64,000 bases of DNA from the NCBI GenBank assembly GCA_910575055.1, contig CAJTDC010000002.1, forward strand, positions 1 to 64,000. The letters are read 5' to 3'. This DNA comes from Clostridia bacterium. Lineage in GTDB: Bacteria > Bacillota > Clostridia > Lachnospirales > Anaerotignaceae. The position numbers and the translations under genes were made by a program. This document shows positions 45,344 to 55,680 of this stretch, piece after piece (positions within the stretch are counted from its first letter, which is position 1; every line of letters begins with the position of its first letter). The notes beneath the pieces are model-generated. The model saw only the letters and a list, made by a program, of their open reading frames with translations, did not search any database and had not been told where the DNA came from.

Positions 45344-47209
45344 ATGGCAAAGGATTTTTCAAAAATGTCCTCTGATATTATGAAATATATTGGTGGAGTA
45401 GATAATGTTATAGATATAGCACATTGTGCAACTAGATTAAGATTTCGTTTAAAAAATTCTGATATAGTAAATCGTGCAATGCTAGAACAAACAGAAGGAG
45501 TTATTAAAACTTTGGAATCTGGTGGTCAATTTCAAATTGTTATTGGAAATAAAGTTTCTTTGGTTTATGAGGAAATTTTAAAAAACAATAAAAATTTAAC
45601 ATTAGGACAAGAAGACAAGGACAGTGAAAAGAATAAAAATGTTTTTGATGCATTTATTGCAACTGTGGCAGCAATTTTTACACCTGTTTTAATGGTTATG
45701 TGCGGAAGTGGTGTATTAAAAGGAATTTTGGCAATTGCTGTATCAGCAGGAATGAGTACAGACAGCGGAACGTATATTGTACTTTATGCAGCAGCAGATG
45801 CTTTCTTTGTATTTATGCCTTTCTTGTTAGCATTTTCTAGTGCAAAGCGATTTGGTGCAAATCAATTTCTTGCAGTAACATTAGCAGGATCTTTAGTGTA
45901 CCCTAATATTATTACAGCTATAAATAATGAGGTCACACTAACATTTTTAGGTATTCCATTGGTTCTTTTAAATTATCATAGTACAGTTCTTCCTATTATT
46001 GTGGCAGTATTTGTTTTAAGCAAACTTGAAAAGATGTTAAAAAGAATTATTCCTGAAGCAGTTTATTCTTTTATGATGCCTTGTATTGCATTGGCTGTTA
46101 TGACACCACTTTCTTTACTTGTAATAGGTCCTGTTTTAACAACTGCAGCAAATGGACTTGCAACCGCATATGAAATGATAGCAGATATTCCAATTTTGGC
46201 AGGTATTATTGTAGGTGCATTTTGGGAAGTGCTTGTTATTTTTGGTGTTCATTGGACATTTGTTCCTATTATGTTGAATAATGTATCACTTTATGGTGCA
46301 GATACACTTAGCTCTCTTGTTGCCCCAGCTATTTTTAGCCAGGCAGGGGCTGCACTTGGAGTATTTTTAAAAACAAAGAAACAAGATGTAAAATCACTTG
46401 CAGGCTCTGCAGCATTGTCTGGGGTTTTTGGTATTACAGAACCAGCTATATATGGTGTTACTTTAAAATATAAAAAGCCATTTTATGCTGCAATGCTTTC
46501 AGGTGCAGTTGGTGCTGTAATTGCTGCATTTTCTAAAGCAGCAGGAATTGGAGCACCTATTCCAGGACTTTTAACGCTTCCATGTTGGGTAGGAAATGGC
46601 TTTATTATGTTTCTTGTAGCTTGTTTGGTAGCATTTGTAGGAGCAACTGTATTGACTTATTTGATTGGATATAAAGATGAAAATATTGTAAACGATAGTT
46701 CTACAAATGCAGAGGAAATTATGATAAATAAAAAAGAATTGAATAAATCTATACAAACAGAAAAAACAATTTATTCTCCTCTAAGAGGAAAAATGATACC
46801 ATTAAATGAAGTAGCTGATGAAGTGTTTTCATCAGGAGCATTAGGACAAGGTGTTGCTGTTATTCCAGAAACTTCTGAGGTATATGCTCCAGTAGATGGT
46901 GAAGTTGTTCTTGTAGCAGATACAAAACATGCGTTAGCTTTTAATAGTAATAATGGTATGGAAGTTATGATACATATGGGGCTTGATACAGTAAAATTAG
47001 ATGGGAAATACTTTGATATTAAAGTAAAAGTAGGAGAAAAAGTAAAAAAAGGAGATTTAATTGCTAGAGTGGATTTTGAAAAAATAAAAGAAGAAGGTTA
47101 TCCTATTGTGACACCAGTGCTAGTTTTAAATTCAGATAGCTTTACGGAAATACAAGCAGAATCCCCAAAATTTGTTACAGAAAAGGATAAATTGCTAACA
47201 TGCAAATGA
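45344..47209 (+). CDS. PTS beta-glucoside transporter subunit IIBCA
   Basis: The 621-residue protein carries EIIB (about 1-90, phosphorylated Cys in IAHCATRLRFRL). A membrane EIIC with about 10 segments follows (100-440, including GVFGITEPAIYGVTL). EIIA comes last (about 475-621, active His in VMIHMGLDTVKLDG). It imports and phosphorylates beta-glucosides for the GH1 enzyme. The BCA order is typical of BglP-type permeases. AAGGAGATGG precedes ATG. Confidence 0.93.
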   Translation: MAKDFSKMSSDIMKYIGGVDNVIDIAHCATRLRFRLKNSDIVNRAMLEQTEGVIKTLESGGQFQIVIGNKVSLVYEEILKNNKNLTLGQEDKDSEKNKNVFDAFIATVAAIFTPVLMVMCGSGVLKGILAIAVSAGMSTDSGTYIVLYAAADAFFVFMPFLLAFSSAKRFGANQFLAVTLAGSLVYPNIITAINNEVTLTFLGIPLVLLNYHSTVLPIIVAVFVLSKLEKMLKRIIPEAVYSFMMPCIALAVMTPLSLLVIGPVLTTAANGLATAYEMIADIPILAGIIVGAFWEVLVIFGVHWTFVPIMLNNVSLYGADTLSSLVAPAIFSQAGAALGVFLKTKKQDVKSLAGSAALSGVFGITEPAIYGVTLKYKKPFYAAMLSGAVGAVIAAFSKAAGIGAPIPGLLTLPCWVGNGFIMFLVACLVAFVGATVLTYLIGYKDENIVNDSSTNAEEIMINKKELNKSIQTEKTIYSPLRGKMIPLNEVADEVFSSGALGQGVAVIPETSEVYAPVDGEVVLVADTKHALAFNSNNGMEVMIHMGLDTVKLDGKYFDIKVKVGEKVKKGDLIARVDFEKIKEEGYPIVTPVLVLNSDSFTEIQAESPKFVTEKDKLLTCK

Positions 47210-47397
47210 TAGGAAAAATCCTTAGATAGTGAACAAGAAAATATTATTTAATAAATTTTTATTATACAAAAAATAAAAATGATAATTAATAGTGGGGTTC
47301 ATAAGAATTCTATTACATATTGACAAATAAAAAGAACTAATCTATAATTTTTCTTGTAAAATTTTCAGTGGACTTTTCCTGATTCTATCATCTTTTT

Positions 47398-47436
47398 GCC
47401 ACATAATTATTGTATGGTAATTGTGTGGCTTTTTTG
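47398..47436 (+). terminator. terminator of the beta-glucoside operon
   Basis: GCCACATAATTA pairs with TAATTGTGTGGC (one mismatch) around an 8-base loop and is followed by TTTTTT. The gap 47210-47397 shows nothing else. Confidence 0.8.
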
Positions 47437-47493
47437 TTATATAATTTGTATTTTATTACAAAATTTTTATACAAAATTTTTGGAGGAAATAAA

Positions 47494-48825
47494 ATGGACG
47501 AAAAATTTATGAAAGAAAAACCCATATTACCGTTGATATTATCAATGTCACTTCCTATGGTGTTATCAATGTTAGTAAATTCTTTGTATAACATTGTAGA
47601 TAGTTTTTTTGTAGCTCAAATTAATGAAAATGCTATGACTGCATTATCTTTGGTTTATCCTGTTCAAAATTTTATTACCGCAGTTGCTATTGGTTTTGCT
47701 ATAGGAATTAATTCAATTATCGCTTTTTATTTAGGTACAGAAGAATATTCGACAGCAAATACAGTAGCTACACAAGGTATGGTATTTGCTCTAATACATA
47801 GTATAATTATTACAATTAGTGGAATTTCTATCATTCCATTTTTTTTAAGAATGTTCACATCATCAGAAATTGTGATTGATTTTGGTGTTCGTTATTCTGT
47901 AATTGTTTTTTCTTTTACATTAATAATTATTTTAGGTGGAACATTTGAGAAAATTTTTCAAGCTGTAGGTAATATGAAAATAACTATGATAAGTATGATA
48001 TGTGGTTGTATTACAAATATTGTTTTAGACCCTCTACTTATTTTTGGAATTGGTTTTTTTCCTGAAATGGGAATAGAAGGAGCAGCATTAGCAACAGGAA
48101 TTGGACAAACAGTTACATTTTTTATTTATTTAGTTAACTATTTTATACATCCTATTCGTGTTCGCATTAGTAGTCAATATCTTACTTTTGATAAAAAAAT
48201 AGTTTTCAAACTATATTTTATTGGTGTGCCAGCAACATTGAATATGGCTTTGCCTTCTGTCTTAATTTCATCGTTAAATGCTATTTTAGCAGCATATTCT
48301 GATGTATATATATTGATTTTAGGAATCTATTATAAATTGCAAACTTTCCTTTATCTTCCTGCTAATGGCATTATTCAAGGAATGCGTCCTCTTATTGGTT
48401 ATAATTATGGAGCTGGAGAATACAAAAGAGTAAAGCAAATTTATAATATTGTCCTTTGTATGAGTAGTATGATTATGATTTTAGGTACAATTATCTGTTT
48501 ACTTATTCCTGGTCAATTGATAGGTTTATTTACTAATGTTTCAGAAACAATTTTTAATGGAGAAATTGCACTTCGTATTATTAGTGCAGGTTTTATTGTT
48601 TCTGCTGTTTCGGTTACTTCATCAGGTGCACTAGAAGGATTAGGAAAAGGTATTCCTTCTTTGATTATCTCTTTATCTCGTTATATTATCATTATTATTC
48701 CAACAGCTTTTTTGCTTAGTAAAATTTTAGGAGCAGTTGGAGTATGGAATGCTTTTTGGATTGCAGAAGTTTTTACAGCAATTATTTCATTTGTTATTTA
48801 TCATAAAACAATAAAAGAACATTAA
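47494..48825 (+). CDS. MATE family efflux transporter of element A
   Basis: The 443-residue protein has 12 hydrophobic segments in two homologous halves and the MATE start PLILSMSLPMVLSMLVNSLYNIVDSFFV. It should export a cationic drug or metabolite using a sodium or proton gradient; the substrate is unknown. ATG 47494 follows GGAGG; extra in-frame codons upstream overlap the terminator. It has its own transcription unit and closes element A. Confidence 0.88.
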   Translation: MDEKFMKEKPILPLILSMSLPMVLSMLVNSLYNIVDSFFVAQINENAMTALSLVYPVQNFITAVAIGFAIGINSIIAFYLGTEEYSTANTVATQGMVFALIHSIIITISGISIIPFFLRMFTSSEIVIDFGVRYSVIVFSFTLIIILGGTFEKIFQAVGNMKITMISMICGCITNIVLDPLLIFGIGFFPEMGIEGAALATGIGQTVTFFIYLVNYFIHPIRVRISSQYLTFDKKIVFKLYFIGVPATLNMALPSVLISSLNAILAAYSDVYILILGIYYKLQTFLYLPANGIIQGMRPLIGYNYGAGEYKRVKQIYNIVLCMSSMIMILGTIICLLIPGQLIGLFTNVSETIFNGEIALRIISAGFIVSAVSVTSSGALEGLGKGIPSLIISLSRYIIIIIPTAFLLSKILGAVGVWNAFWIAEVFTAIISFVIYHKTIKEH

Positions 48826-49045
48826 GCATAAAAGATATTAATAATTATAGCATTTTTTTAAAAAAATATAAAATATAATAGTAAATATAATTGTTTTATT
48901 TGATAAATATGTTATAATAAACGTATAGAAACAATTTGACAATAAAAAATCAGTAAGTCAGAATAAAATATGGAATTGAGAGAAAATATCGGCAAAAATA
49001 ATACAGAAATGAAGCATATACATTTAAGTTCTGTTTGAGCTTGCC

Positions 49046-49059
49046 GAGTGGGAGTAGTA
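49046..49059. repeat. attachment site between elements A and B
   Basis: GAGTGGGAGTAGTA matches the guaA end (GAGTGGGAGTGATA) apart from two bases and again spells Glu-Trp-Glu-stop. It lies about 150 bp before the repressor of element B. Confidence 0.7.
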
Positions 49060-49115
49060 CCCAAAATTCAGAGGAGGCTTGAAATATAAGGATTTTTTGA
49101 ACTGTTTTACCCTCT

Positions 49116-49139
49116 CTGATATTACTTTGATATTAAAAA
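49116..49139. repeat. 24-bp direct repeat near the left end of element B
   Basis: The 24 bases beginning CTGATATTACTTTGATATT are repeated exactly at 61083-61106, near the right end of the same element. Distances to the nearest att site are about 57-70 bp on the left and about 100 bp on the right. Integrase arm-binding or an element end is possible. Confidence 0.5.
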
Positions 49140-49144
49140 TTTAC

Positions 49145-49190
49145 ATAGACCTTTTCGTTGATTTGTATAAAACGAAAGGGTCTATTTTTG
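49145..49190. terminator. terminator at the left end of element B
   Basis: ATAGACCTTTTCGTT pairs with AACGAAAGGGTCTAT and is followed by TTTTTG. It lies just before the end of the leftward repressor gene and can insulate it from upstream transcripts. Confidence 0.75.
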
Positions 49191-49192
49191 TT

Positions 49193-49720
49193 TTAGGAAT
49201 TTCTCCATTGTATAGATGGTGTGAATTTTCCACCACCATCACAAGTATAAGGAAAGTTTAACTTCCATTCAAAGTATTCCTTTTTGGTAATTTGTCCATT
49301 TTTCAACTCTATTTTTCGAGTGAGCCATTCTGCTAGAAATTGGTTGACTAAATTATAGTTGAGAAAAATACCTACTGGTGCAGAAGCAGCCCAGACATCA
49401 GAATTTTTATATTCTACTTCTGTGCTAAGTTCTGGATTTTCAGTCATTTGAAATAGGTTGACTGTATTGGGATTTAACTCGTCCATCCAGAAAAAAGTTT
49501 GCATAATGTCCTCTGCACTTCCAGAAACTTCCACATAAAAGTTTAAGGAATTTACATGAAGTGCTTCAGCAATTTGATTCAAAAGTTCTTTTTTAGGGGT
49601 TCGATAGTTTGTTTCATATTGAGCAATGCGGTTTTCAGTCAAACCAACTGCAAGCCCTAGTTCTTTTTGTGTCATACCCCTAAAAGTACGAACACGCTTT
49701 ATTTTTTCACCAACGATCAT
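49193..49720 (-). CDS. XRE-family repressor of element B
   Basis: The 175-residue protein has a helix-turn-helix (TFRGMTQKELGLAVGLTENRIAQYETNYRTP). Its C-terminal region keeps the general plan of the A repressor (FWMDELNP, then KNGQITKKEYFEWKLNFP) despite low identity. The start at 49720 is chosen by spacing from AAAGGTGG. It is divergent from the excisionase-integrase genes and is expected to repress them. Confidence 0.83.
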   Translation of the reverse strand: MIVGEKIKRVRTFRGMTQKELGLAVGLTENRIAQYETNYRTPKKELLNQIAEALHVNSLNFYVEVSGSAEDIMQTFFWMDELNPNTVNLFQMTENPELSTEVEYKNSDVWAASAPVGIFLNYNLVNQFLAEWLTRKIELKNGQITKKEYFEWKLNFPYTCDGGGKFTPSIQWRNS

Positions 49721-49894
49721 AAGATTTACCACCTTTTTTATTATTTTATGCTTATTATAACTGATATTTGGAAAATAGTAAATAAAAAAATTAACAAATA
49801 TGTGAAAGAAATACTTGCATTAACAAAAAAGATAATATATAATGAGTATAGAAATTTTAACAAATAAGCGAATGGTAAAAGGTGGTTGGTAAGT

Positions 49895-50104
49895 ATGAAT
49901 AAAAATTTATTTATAAAAGCAGAAGAAGTAGCGAAAGAGTTAGATGTATCAAAACCATATGCTTACAAACTCATACGAAAACTGAATGAAGAATTGAAAA
50001 ACAGAGGCTTTATCACCATTGCTGGAAAGGTCAACAGACAATTTTTTGAAGAAAAAATTTATGGACTGAGAAAGGAGGAAAGTTATGTCAGCTTACAAAG
50101 ATAA
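49895..50104 (+). CDS. excisionase-like helix-turn-helix protein of element B
   Basis: The 69-residue protein (IKAEEVAKELDVSKPYAYKLIRKLNEEL) corresponds to the small helix-turn-helix protein of elements A and C. Its end overlaps the integrase start by 20 bp. A role in excision is inferred. Confidence 0.75.
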   Translation: MNKNLFIKAEEVAKELDVSKPYAYKLIRKLNEELKNRGFITIAGKVNRQFFEEKIYGLRKEESYVSLQR

Positions 50105-51188
50105 AAAAACTGGGAAATGGTTTGTATTTTTCTATTATCGTGATTGGCAAGGCAAGAACAAAGGAAAAACAAAACGAGGATTTCAAACAAAACGAGAGGC
50201 ACTAGAATGGGAAAGGGAATTTAAGCAAAGACAAGAAACAAACCTTGATATGAGTTTTAAAAGTTTTGTTGAGATTTATAGTAAAGATATGAAAGCAAGA
50301 TTAAAGCTAAATACTTGGCTTACAAAAGAAAATATCATTCAAACAAAATTAATTCCTACTTTCGGTAGTAAGAAAATAAATGAAATCCGCCCTGCTGATG
50401 TGATTGCTTGGCAAAATAAAATGCTTGCTTACAAAGACGAAAAGGGTAACTCCTATTCAGAAACATATTTGAAAACGGTTCATAATCAGTTGAGTGCCAT
50501 ATTCAATCATGCGGTACGATACTATGAATTAAAATCAAATCCTGCTGCAAAAGCTGGAAATATGGGAAAGGCTCAAACAAAAGAAATTGAATTTTGGACA
50601 AAAGAGGAGTATCTAAAATTTTCAGAGGCGATTATGGACAAACCATTGTCATTTTACGCTTTTGAAATGTTGTATTGGTGTGGTATTCGTCTAGGAGAAC
50701 TACTTGCGTTGACACCAGCCGATTTCGATTTTGAAAAAGGTGTAGTAACAATTAACAAATCTTATCAAAGAATTCAAGGAGAAGATGTCGTTACAGAACC
50801 GAAAACAGCAAAAAGTAATCGAACGATACAAATGCCTGACTTTTTGGTGGAGGAAATAAAAGATTATATAAGACTGCTTTATGGTTGCAAATCTACAGAT
50901 AGAATTTTTCCAATTACAAAATCTTATTTACATCATGAAATGGATAGAGGAGCAAAAGCAGCAGAGGTAAAACGTATCAAATTGCACAGTTTACGTCACT
51001 CAGCAATCAGTTTGTTAATAGATTTAGGGTTTTCAGCAGTTGCGATTGCTGACAGAGTAGGACATGAAAGTATTGATATTACATACCAATATGCTCATCT
51101 TTTTCCTACGAAACAAATGGAAATGGCACAAAAATTAAATATAGAAAGGGGTGAGGAATTTGGAGAGAAATTTGGACAAGCAAGGTAG
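50085..51188 (+). CDS. tyrosine integrase of element B (intact)
   Basis: The 367-residue integrase has an AP2-like arm-binding start (WFVFFYYRDWQGKNKGKTKRG), a SAM-like core-binding domain and a catalytic domain with CGIRLGELLAL (Arg), LHSLRHSAISL (His-x-x-Arg) and GHESIDITYQYAHLF (His and Tyr). AAAGGAGG precedes ATG. It is clearly diverged from the A and C enzymes, but its element sits at the same type of site. It may be able to excise element A, whose own integrase is broken. Confidence 0.92.
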   Translation: MSAYKDKKTGKWFVFFYYRDWQGKNKGKTKRGFQTKREALEWEREFKQRQETNLDMSFKSFVEIYSKDMKARLKLNTWLTKENIIQTKLIPTFGSKKINEIRPADVIAWQNKMLAYKDEKGNSYSETYLKTVHNQLSAIFNHAVRYYELKSNPAAKAGNMGKAQTKEIEFWTKEEYLKFSEAIMDKPLSFYAFEMLYWCGIRLGELLALTPADFDFEKGVVTINKSYQRIQGEDVVTEPKTAKSNRTIQMPDFLVEEIKDYIRLLYGCKSTDRIFPITKSYLHHEMDRGAKAAEVKRIKLHSLRHSAISLLIDLGFSAVAIADRVGHESIDITYQYAHLFPTKQMEMAQKLNIERGEEFGEKFGQAR

Positions 51189-51483
51189 ATGGCGAAATAA
51201 AACTGTTTCATTTAGAATGTCGAATGAAGAAATAAGATTATTAAATAACCTAGTTTCACTATCTGGATTAACTAAGCAAGACTACATTATCAAAAGATTG
51301 CTTTGCAAAGACGTTGTTGTAGTAGGCAATACAAGAGTATACAAAGCTCTAAAAAATCATATGGAGCAGATTTTTACAGAACTAAAAAGGTTATCAACTA
51401 TGCAAGAAATTGATGATGTAACACTGTCGACAATTCAATTTATAGGTCAAATTTTACAAGGAATGAAGGAGGAAAAACAATGA
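51160..51483 (+). CDS. MobC-like ribbon-helix-helix protein of element B
   Basis: The 107-residue protein is nearly identical to the element A copy (KTVSFRMSNEEIRLLNNLVSLSGLTKQDYIIKRLL). TTG 51160 aligns with the A start and lies behind AAGGGGTGAGG. It overlaps the integrase end and its TGA overlaps the next ATG. Confidence 0.65.
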   Translation: MERNLDKQGRWRNKTVSFRMSNEEIRLLNNLVSLSGLTKQDYIIKRLLCKDVVVVGNTRVYKALKNHMEQIFTELKRLSTMQEIDDVTLSTIQFIGQILQGMKEEKQ

Positions 51484-52595
51484 GTAAAGAAAAAAAGATT
51501 GTCCCTATTACATCTGGTGCAACAGAAAAGGAACAATCAAATATTATCAACAAAAGTATAGCAGAAAAACAACAAAAAAGCAATTTACAAGCCACAGAAA
51601 ATTTAAAAAATTTTGAACAGGGGGTGTTGAATACGATTACAATGGAAGAATTGTATGACACAGTATATCCGCCAAAAGCAGCAGTTGTGGATAAACTGAT
51701 TTATAATGGTACATATCTGTTTGTAGGTGCTCCTAAAATTGGAAAGTCGTTTTTGATGGCACAACTAGGCTATCATGTTAGTGTGGGCTTACCTTTGTGG
51801 GGTTATCAAGTGAGTCAAGGGAGTGTTTTGTATTTAGCATTAGAGGACGATTACAGCAGAATACAAAAAAGATTATCAAGAATGTTTGGCATGGAAAGTA
51901 CACCTAACTTTCATTTTGCAACAAAATCAAAGGCATTGAATGAGGGATTAGAAGAACAGCTTACTAACTTTATGAAAGAGCATCCAGACACAAAGTTAAT
52001 TATGATTGATACACTACAAAAAGTAAGAGAAATCAATGGCGACAGATATAACTACTCCAATGACTATGATATTGTTATGAAGTTAAAACAGTTTAGCGAG
52101 AAACATAACATTTGTATGCTCATTGTTCATCATACTAGAAAACTGCAATCAGAAGACTGTTTTGATATGATTTCAGGTACGAATGGTTTGCTAGGTGCTG
52201 CCGATGGGGCGTTCATACTCCAAAAAACAAAACGAATTGACAACAAAGGAATACTTGATATTGTTGGACGTGACCAACAAGACCAAAAGTTGTATTTAGA
52301 GTTTGATAGAGAAAAATGTTTGTGGAAATTTATCAAAATGGAAACAGAATTGTGCAAAGAACCACTTGACCCAATCGTAAAAATGGTTGGAGAAATAGTA
52401 ACAAAAAGTAAATCTGATTGGATTGGTAGTGCTTCAGAATTAGCTGTACTACTACCAAAGGAAATATCACCAAATGCTTTAACCAGACGTTTAAATGTCA
52501 ATGCAGAACGATTGCTGGAAGAATTTAGCATTTACTATCAAACAAGCCGAACTAGGACAGGTAGACAAATTAAATTGACGTTAACGAAAAAATGA
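51480..52595 (+). CDS. RepA-like AAA ATPase of element B
   Basis: The 371-residue protein has the same length as the A copy with few substitutions: Walker A FVGAPKIGKSFLMAQ, Walker B KLIMIDTLQKV, LIVHHTRK. The last hundred bases and the downstream dyads are also almost identical to A. It would unwind a plasmid-like origin in the excised form. Confidence 0.8.
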   Translation: MSKEKKIVPITSGATEKEQSNIINKSIAEKQQKSNLQATENLKNFEQGVLNTITMEELYDTVYPPKAAVVDKLIYNGTYLFVGAPKIGKSFLMAQLGYHVSVGLPLWGYQVSQGSVLYLALEDDYSRIQKRLSRMFGMESTPNFHFATKSKALNEGLEEQLTNFMKEHPDTKLIMIDTLQKVREINGDRYNYSNDYDIVMKLKQFSEKHNICMLIVHHTRKLQSEDCFDMISGTNGLLGAADGAFILQKTKRIDNKGILDIVGRDQQDQKLYLEFDREKCLWKFIKMETELCKEPLDPIVKMVGEIVTKSKSDWIGSASELAVLLPKEISPNALTRRLNVNAERLLEEFSIYYQTSRTRTGRQIKLTLTKK

Positions 52596-52601
52596 AAAGT
52601 G

Positions 52602-53030
52602 TGACGATATTTTGTGTAAATATCGTCATACAAAAAGAAGAACATCAAGCAGCTAAAAGTGTTGAATTTACAAGGCTTTTAAAGCATATAGACAGCAAAA
52701 AAGTGATGAGTGTGACGATGTGACGGTATTTTAGATAGTAGGGAATAGATAAAAAATATCGTCACAAATGTCTTGAAAAATAAATTTAGATGTATGAAAA
52801 GCCTTGATTTTACTGAATTTTGTGCTAATTGATTTAGAAAATAAAAAGGTGAAAGCGTGACGATATTTCAAAAAGTAATAGATATATAAAAATATCGTCA
52901 ACATCGTCACAGAACTAAAAAAGATAAAATAAAACAACGAGAAAGCCTTGATTTTACAGCATTTTTTGAATGTAGAGTTTGAAAAAAAGCGTGACGATAT
53001 TTTAAAATTCAACAGGCAAAATATCGTCAC
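52602..53030. repeat. four GTGACGATATTTT dyads of element B
   Basis: The four inverted pairs of TGACGATATTT and AAATATCGTCA follow the RepA-like gene in the same order as in element A. The first spans 52602-52628 and the last 52992-53030. Spacers have diverged more than the dyads, which shows the dyads are under selection. Confidence 0.6.
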
Positions 53031-53056
53031 AAGATTTAAAAATAGAGGTGTAAAAT

Positions 53057-53290
53057 ATGAAGAAAGTACAGATTAACGAAGATTTATTTTTATTGTTAAT
53101 AAAATACCATATTTTGGAATATTATAATGAAGAAGAAAAAATTGTAGAAGGATTACAGGAAAAATTTGATAGAGTAGTCAATAGAAGTTTATATACAAAA
53201 TATAAAACAGCTCCAACAGAAGAAGAAAAGGAAAAAGCTAGGCAAGAGTATTTAGATAGAAAAGGGATTCATTCCAGTTTTCGATGGTAG
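53057..53290 (+). CDS. conserved 77-aa element protein of element B
   Basis: The 77-residue protein is parallel to the one at 41858. The last 27 residues are identical, while the middle (VEGLQEKFDRVVNRS) differs. Function unknown. A terminator follows. Confidence 0.75.
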   Translation: MKKVQINEDLFLLLIKYHILEYYNEEEKIVEGLQEKFDRVVNRSLYTKYKTAPTEEEKEKARQEYLDRKGIHSSFRW

Positions 53291-53309
53291 GGTTTTCCTT
53301 GTTTACCTA

Positions 53310-53340
53310 AAACAGAAACGTGTCACATTTCTGTTTTTTA
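53310..53340 (+). terminator. terminator of the element B backbone operon
   Basis: AAACAGAAACGTG faces CACATTTCTGTTT (one mismatch) and runs into TTT, as in element A. Confidence 0.8.
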
Positions 53341-53864
53341 GTTAACAAGGAGGAATTGCTTATTCTGCTAACATGAAAAATGCAACAATTTGATGTGCTA
53401 AATAGGAACAAAAGTATCAAATGTCAATCAAAGAAAAATAGCCTTCAAAGGCATTGTATATACAATATTTTGGAGTATTTAAGTTTATTTTATTAAATGA
53501 CATAAAGAAACCAAAGGGGGGATATAAAATATATATGTATGTATTATATATAGGTATAGATTGCATTATTTTATTATCATATTTCTTTCTTAGTAGCAAA
53601 AAAAGAAATATAACAAACTTCTTTTTTAGGCTGTTAAGGAAGATCTTTTTTACAAAATTTATATAGAAATAGCTTTATTTTTAATAATACTACTATTTAA
53701 TAGTATTAAAAACGAAAGAAAAAAATTTTTTAAATTTTCTATTTTGAAGTGGTAATTTAAGAAGATTTTTTTTGCAAAATTTTAAGCAATGCAGGAAACT
53801 TTTTTATTAAAAATTTTATCAAAAGTAGTTTTATTTTTAGTAGTAGAATTTATATATAGTGCAA

Positions 53865-54000
53865 TAAAAATGACATTCCAAAAAAAGGAAAAGCCACGCC
53901 GAAGGCGTTTTGCAAATTTCAAAAAAATTTGCATTTGGGGTTTGGGGTCACCCCAACAAGCGTGGAAAGGGATATCCCTTTCCCCTGCTTGCAGTTGATG
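53865..54000. other. oriT-like palindromic block of element B
   Basis: Nearly the same as 42669-42803. Here the central pair is better preserved (TTGGGGT facing ACCCCAA). The 20-bp palindrome GGAAAGGGATATCCCTTTCC is at 53964-53983. Changes from A lie mostly in loops. The surrounding 53341-54272 has no gene; AT-rich degenerate repeats precede the block and nothing is seen after it. Confidence 0.55.
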
Positions 54001-54272
54001 CAAATTCTTCTTATATATAATATTTTTGCTATTTTTACTTATTTCCTAATTGATTAATTTACCAAAAAAATTTTTTAATAGATACAACATTCATTAACAA
54101 TTTTTTTGCAATTTTAATACGTTCTTCTTATTTGCTTTCTGCACGTTCTAGCAATCTTTTTTCACTTAAACATTATTCTTCTTACTCAAATAATCTAATA
54201 TTGACGAGGCAAAATAAATTTTTGATATTTTGTTTCAATATCTATTAAAAAAATATTCTATAGAAATTATAT

Positions 54273-55661
54273 TTATACAATCCACTCTTCATTTTCGCAT
54301 TCATTTTCTATGAGCGATTTTATTATTTTTAAACCATGTTCTAATTGTGCTGTTGTGCTAGGAGAACAAATTGCAATACGAATTGCAGAAATATTATTTG
54401 TATTTCCAACTGCAAAACGGTCAGAACAAAACACTTTTACAGCATTTTTTTCTGCCTGCATTTCAAAGCGATAGCCATTATAATTATTGGGCAGAGGCAA
54501 CCACTGAAAAAGAGAATACATATTATTTAGTTTTGGAAAATACTTTTGATAAATTTGGTTTCTTTTTTCTGACAACATACATTTTTCATGGATGATATGA
54601 TAGGCTGTTCCATTTTCTATCAACTGCGTAATAATTTCTGAATTCAACAAAGGAATTTTTAAATTGACATTGTTTGCTGTATTTAAAAATATTTTTTTGA
54701 AACGTTCCGAAAATACTAAATAAGCAGCACGAACACCAGCTACAAGCGATTTGGATAAACTATGTAAATAGATTGTATTTTCAGGAATAAGAGAAAACAT
54801 AGGTGTTATTTTATTTTGTATGGTAAAGTGATAAGTATCATCTTCTATTAACATTATTTTTTGTTTTTTGATAATATCACTTATTTTTTTTCGACGTTCT
54901 AAAGGCATTGTGATAGTAGTAGGATTAGAACAGCAAGGCATCAAATAAACACCTTTTATATTTACGATGCTGCATTGTTTTTCAAGTGCTTCTGGCAGCA
55001 TACCATTTTTATCTGTTTCTATACCAACAAGCTGAATAGAAAGCTGTTTTGCAAGCTGTATCAAATTAAAATATGTAAAGTTGTCTACAGCAATTTTATC
55101 CCCTGCGTGAAACAATGACAACAATGTAATGATGAGAGCATTTTGTATACCAGAAGTAATCATAATATTGTTTTCATCTGTATCAATGCCATATTGAGAA
55201 AGCCATTTTTGAGCTGTTTTTTTGTGATATTGTGTGACTATAGTGTTGTCAAATTCAAATAACATGGGAGCATTTGTATGACTTAATATTTCCTTTGCAG
55301 TATCTGCTACAATATGATTAAATTGATAATAGGGCTGTATGGCTCCAAGTGGAATCAATGTGTTTTGTTGTTTCTTTTCAGATATGGTGGCATGAGCAGA
55401 AACAAATGTTCCTTTTCCAACTGTTCCATAAATCAGACCTTTTATTTCACATAATTGAAACGCTCTTGTTATGGTACTCAAATTGATATCTAAAAAGTCA
55501 GCCAATTCTCTTTGAGGAGGTAACTTTGTATTTGGAGCAATTTTTCCACTTTGTATATCTTTTTCTAGTAATTCCGCAATAGAAATATACATAGGAAATT
55601 TTAATTGATTCTTATCTGGCTTCCATGACATAGGATAATTTTCAAAAGAATTAATAGGCAT
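54273..55661 (-). CDS. MocR-type PLP-dependent regulator
   Basis: The 462-residue protein has an N-terminal GntR winged helix (PPQRELADFLDINLSTITRAFQ) and a fold type I aminotransferase-like domain with the PLP Lys in YLHSLSKSLVAGVRAAYL and VYLMPCCSNPT. MocR proteins activate or repress genes in response to PLP-bound ligands. It is divergent from a MATE pump, 125 bp away, with an ATTGTAT-N3-ATACAAT dyad between, so it probably controls that pump. Confidence 0.88.
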   Translation of the reverse strand: MPINSFENYPMSWKPDKNQLKFPMYISIAELLEKDIQSGKIAPNTKLPPQRELADFLDINLSTITRAFQLCEIKGLIYGTVGKGTFVSAHATISEKKQQNTLIPLGAIQPYYQFNHIVADTAKEILSHTNAPMLFEFDNTIVTQYHKKTAQKWLSQYGIDTDENNIMITSGIQNALIITLLSLFHAGDKIAVDNFTYFNLIQLAKQLSIQLVGIETDKNGMLPEALEKQCSIVNIKGVYLMPCCSNPTTITMPLERRKKISDIIKKQKIMLIEDDTYHFTIQNKITPMFSLIPENTIYLHSLSKSLVAGVRAAYLVFSERFKKIFLNTANNVNLKIPLLNSEIITQLIENGTAYHIIHEKCMLSEKRNQIYQKYFPKLNNMYSLFQWLPLPNNYNGYRFEMQAEKNAVKVFCSDRFAVGNTNNISAIRIAICSPSTTAQLEHGLKIIKSLIENECENEEWIV

Positions 55662-55680
55662 AATGATTCTCCTTTACAAT

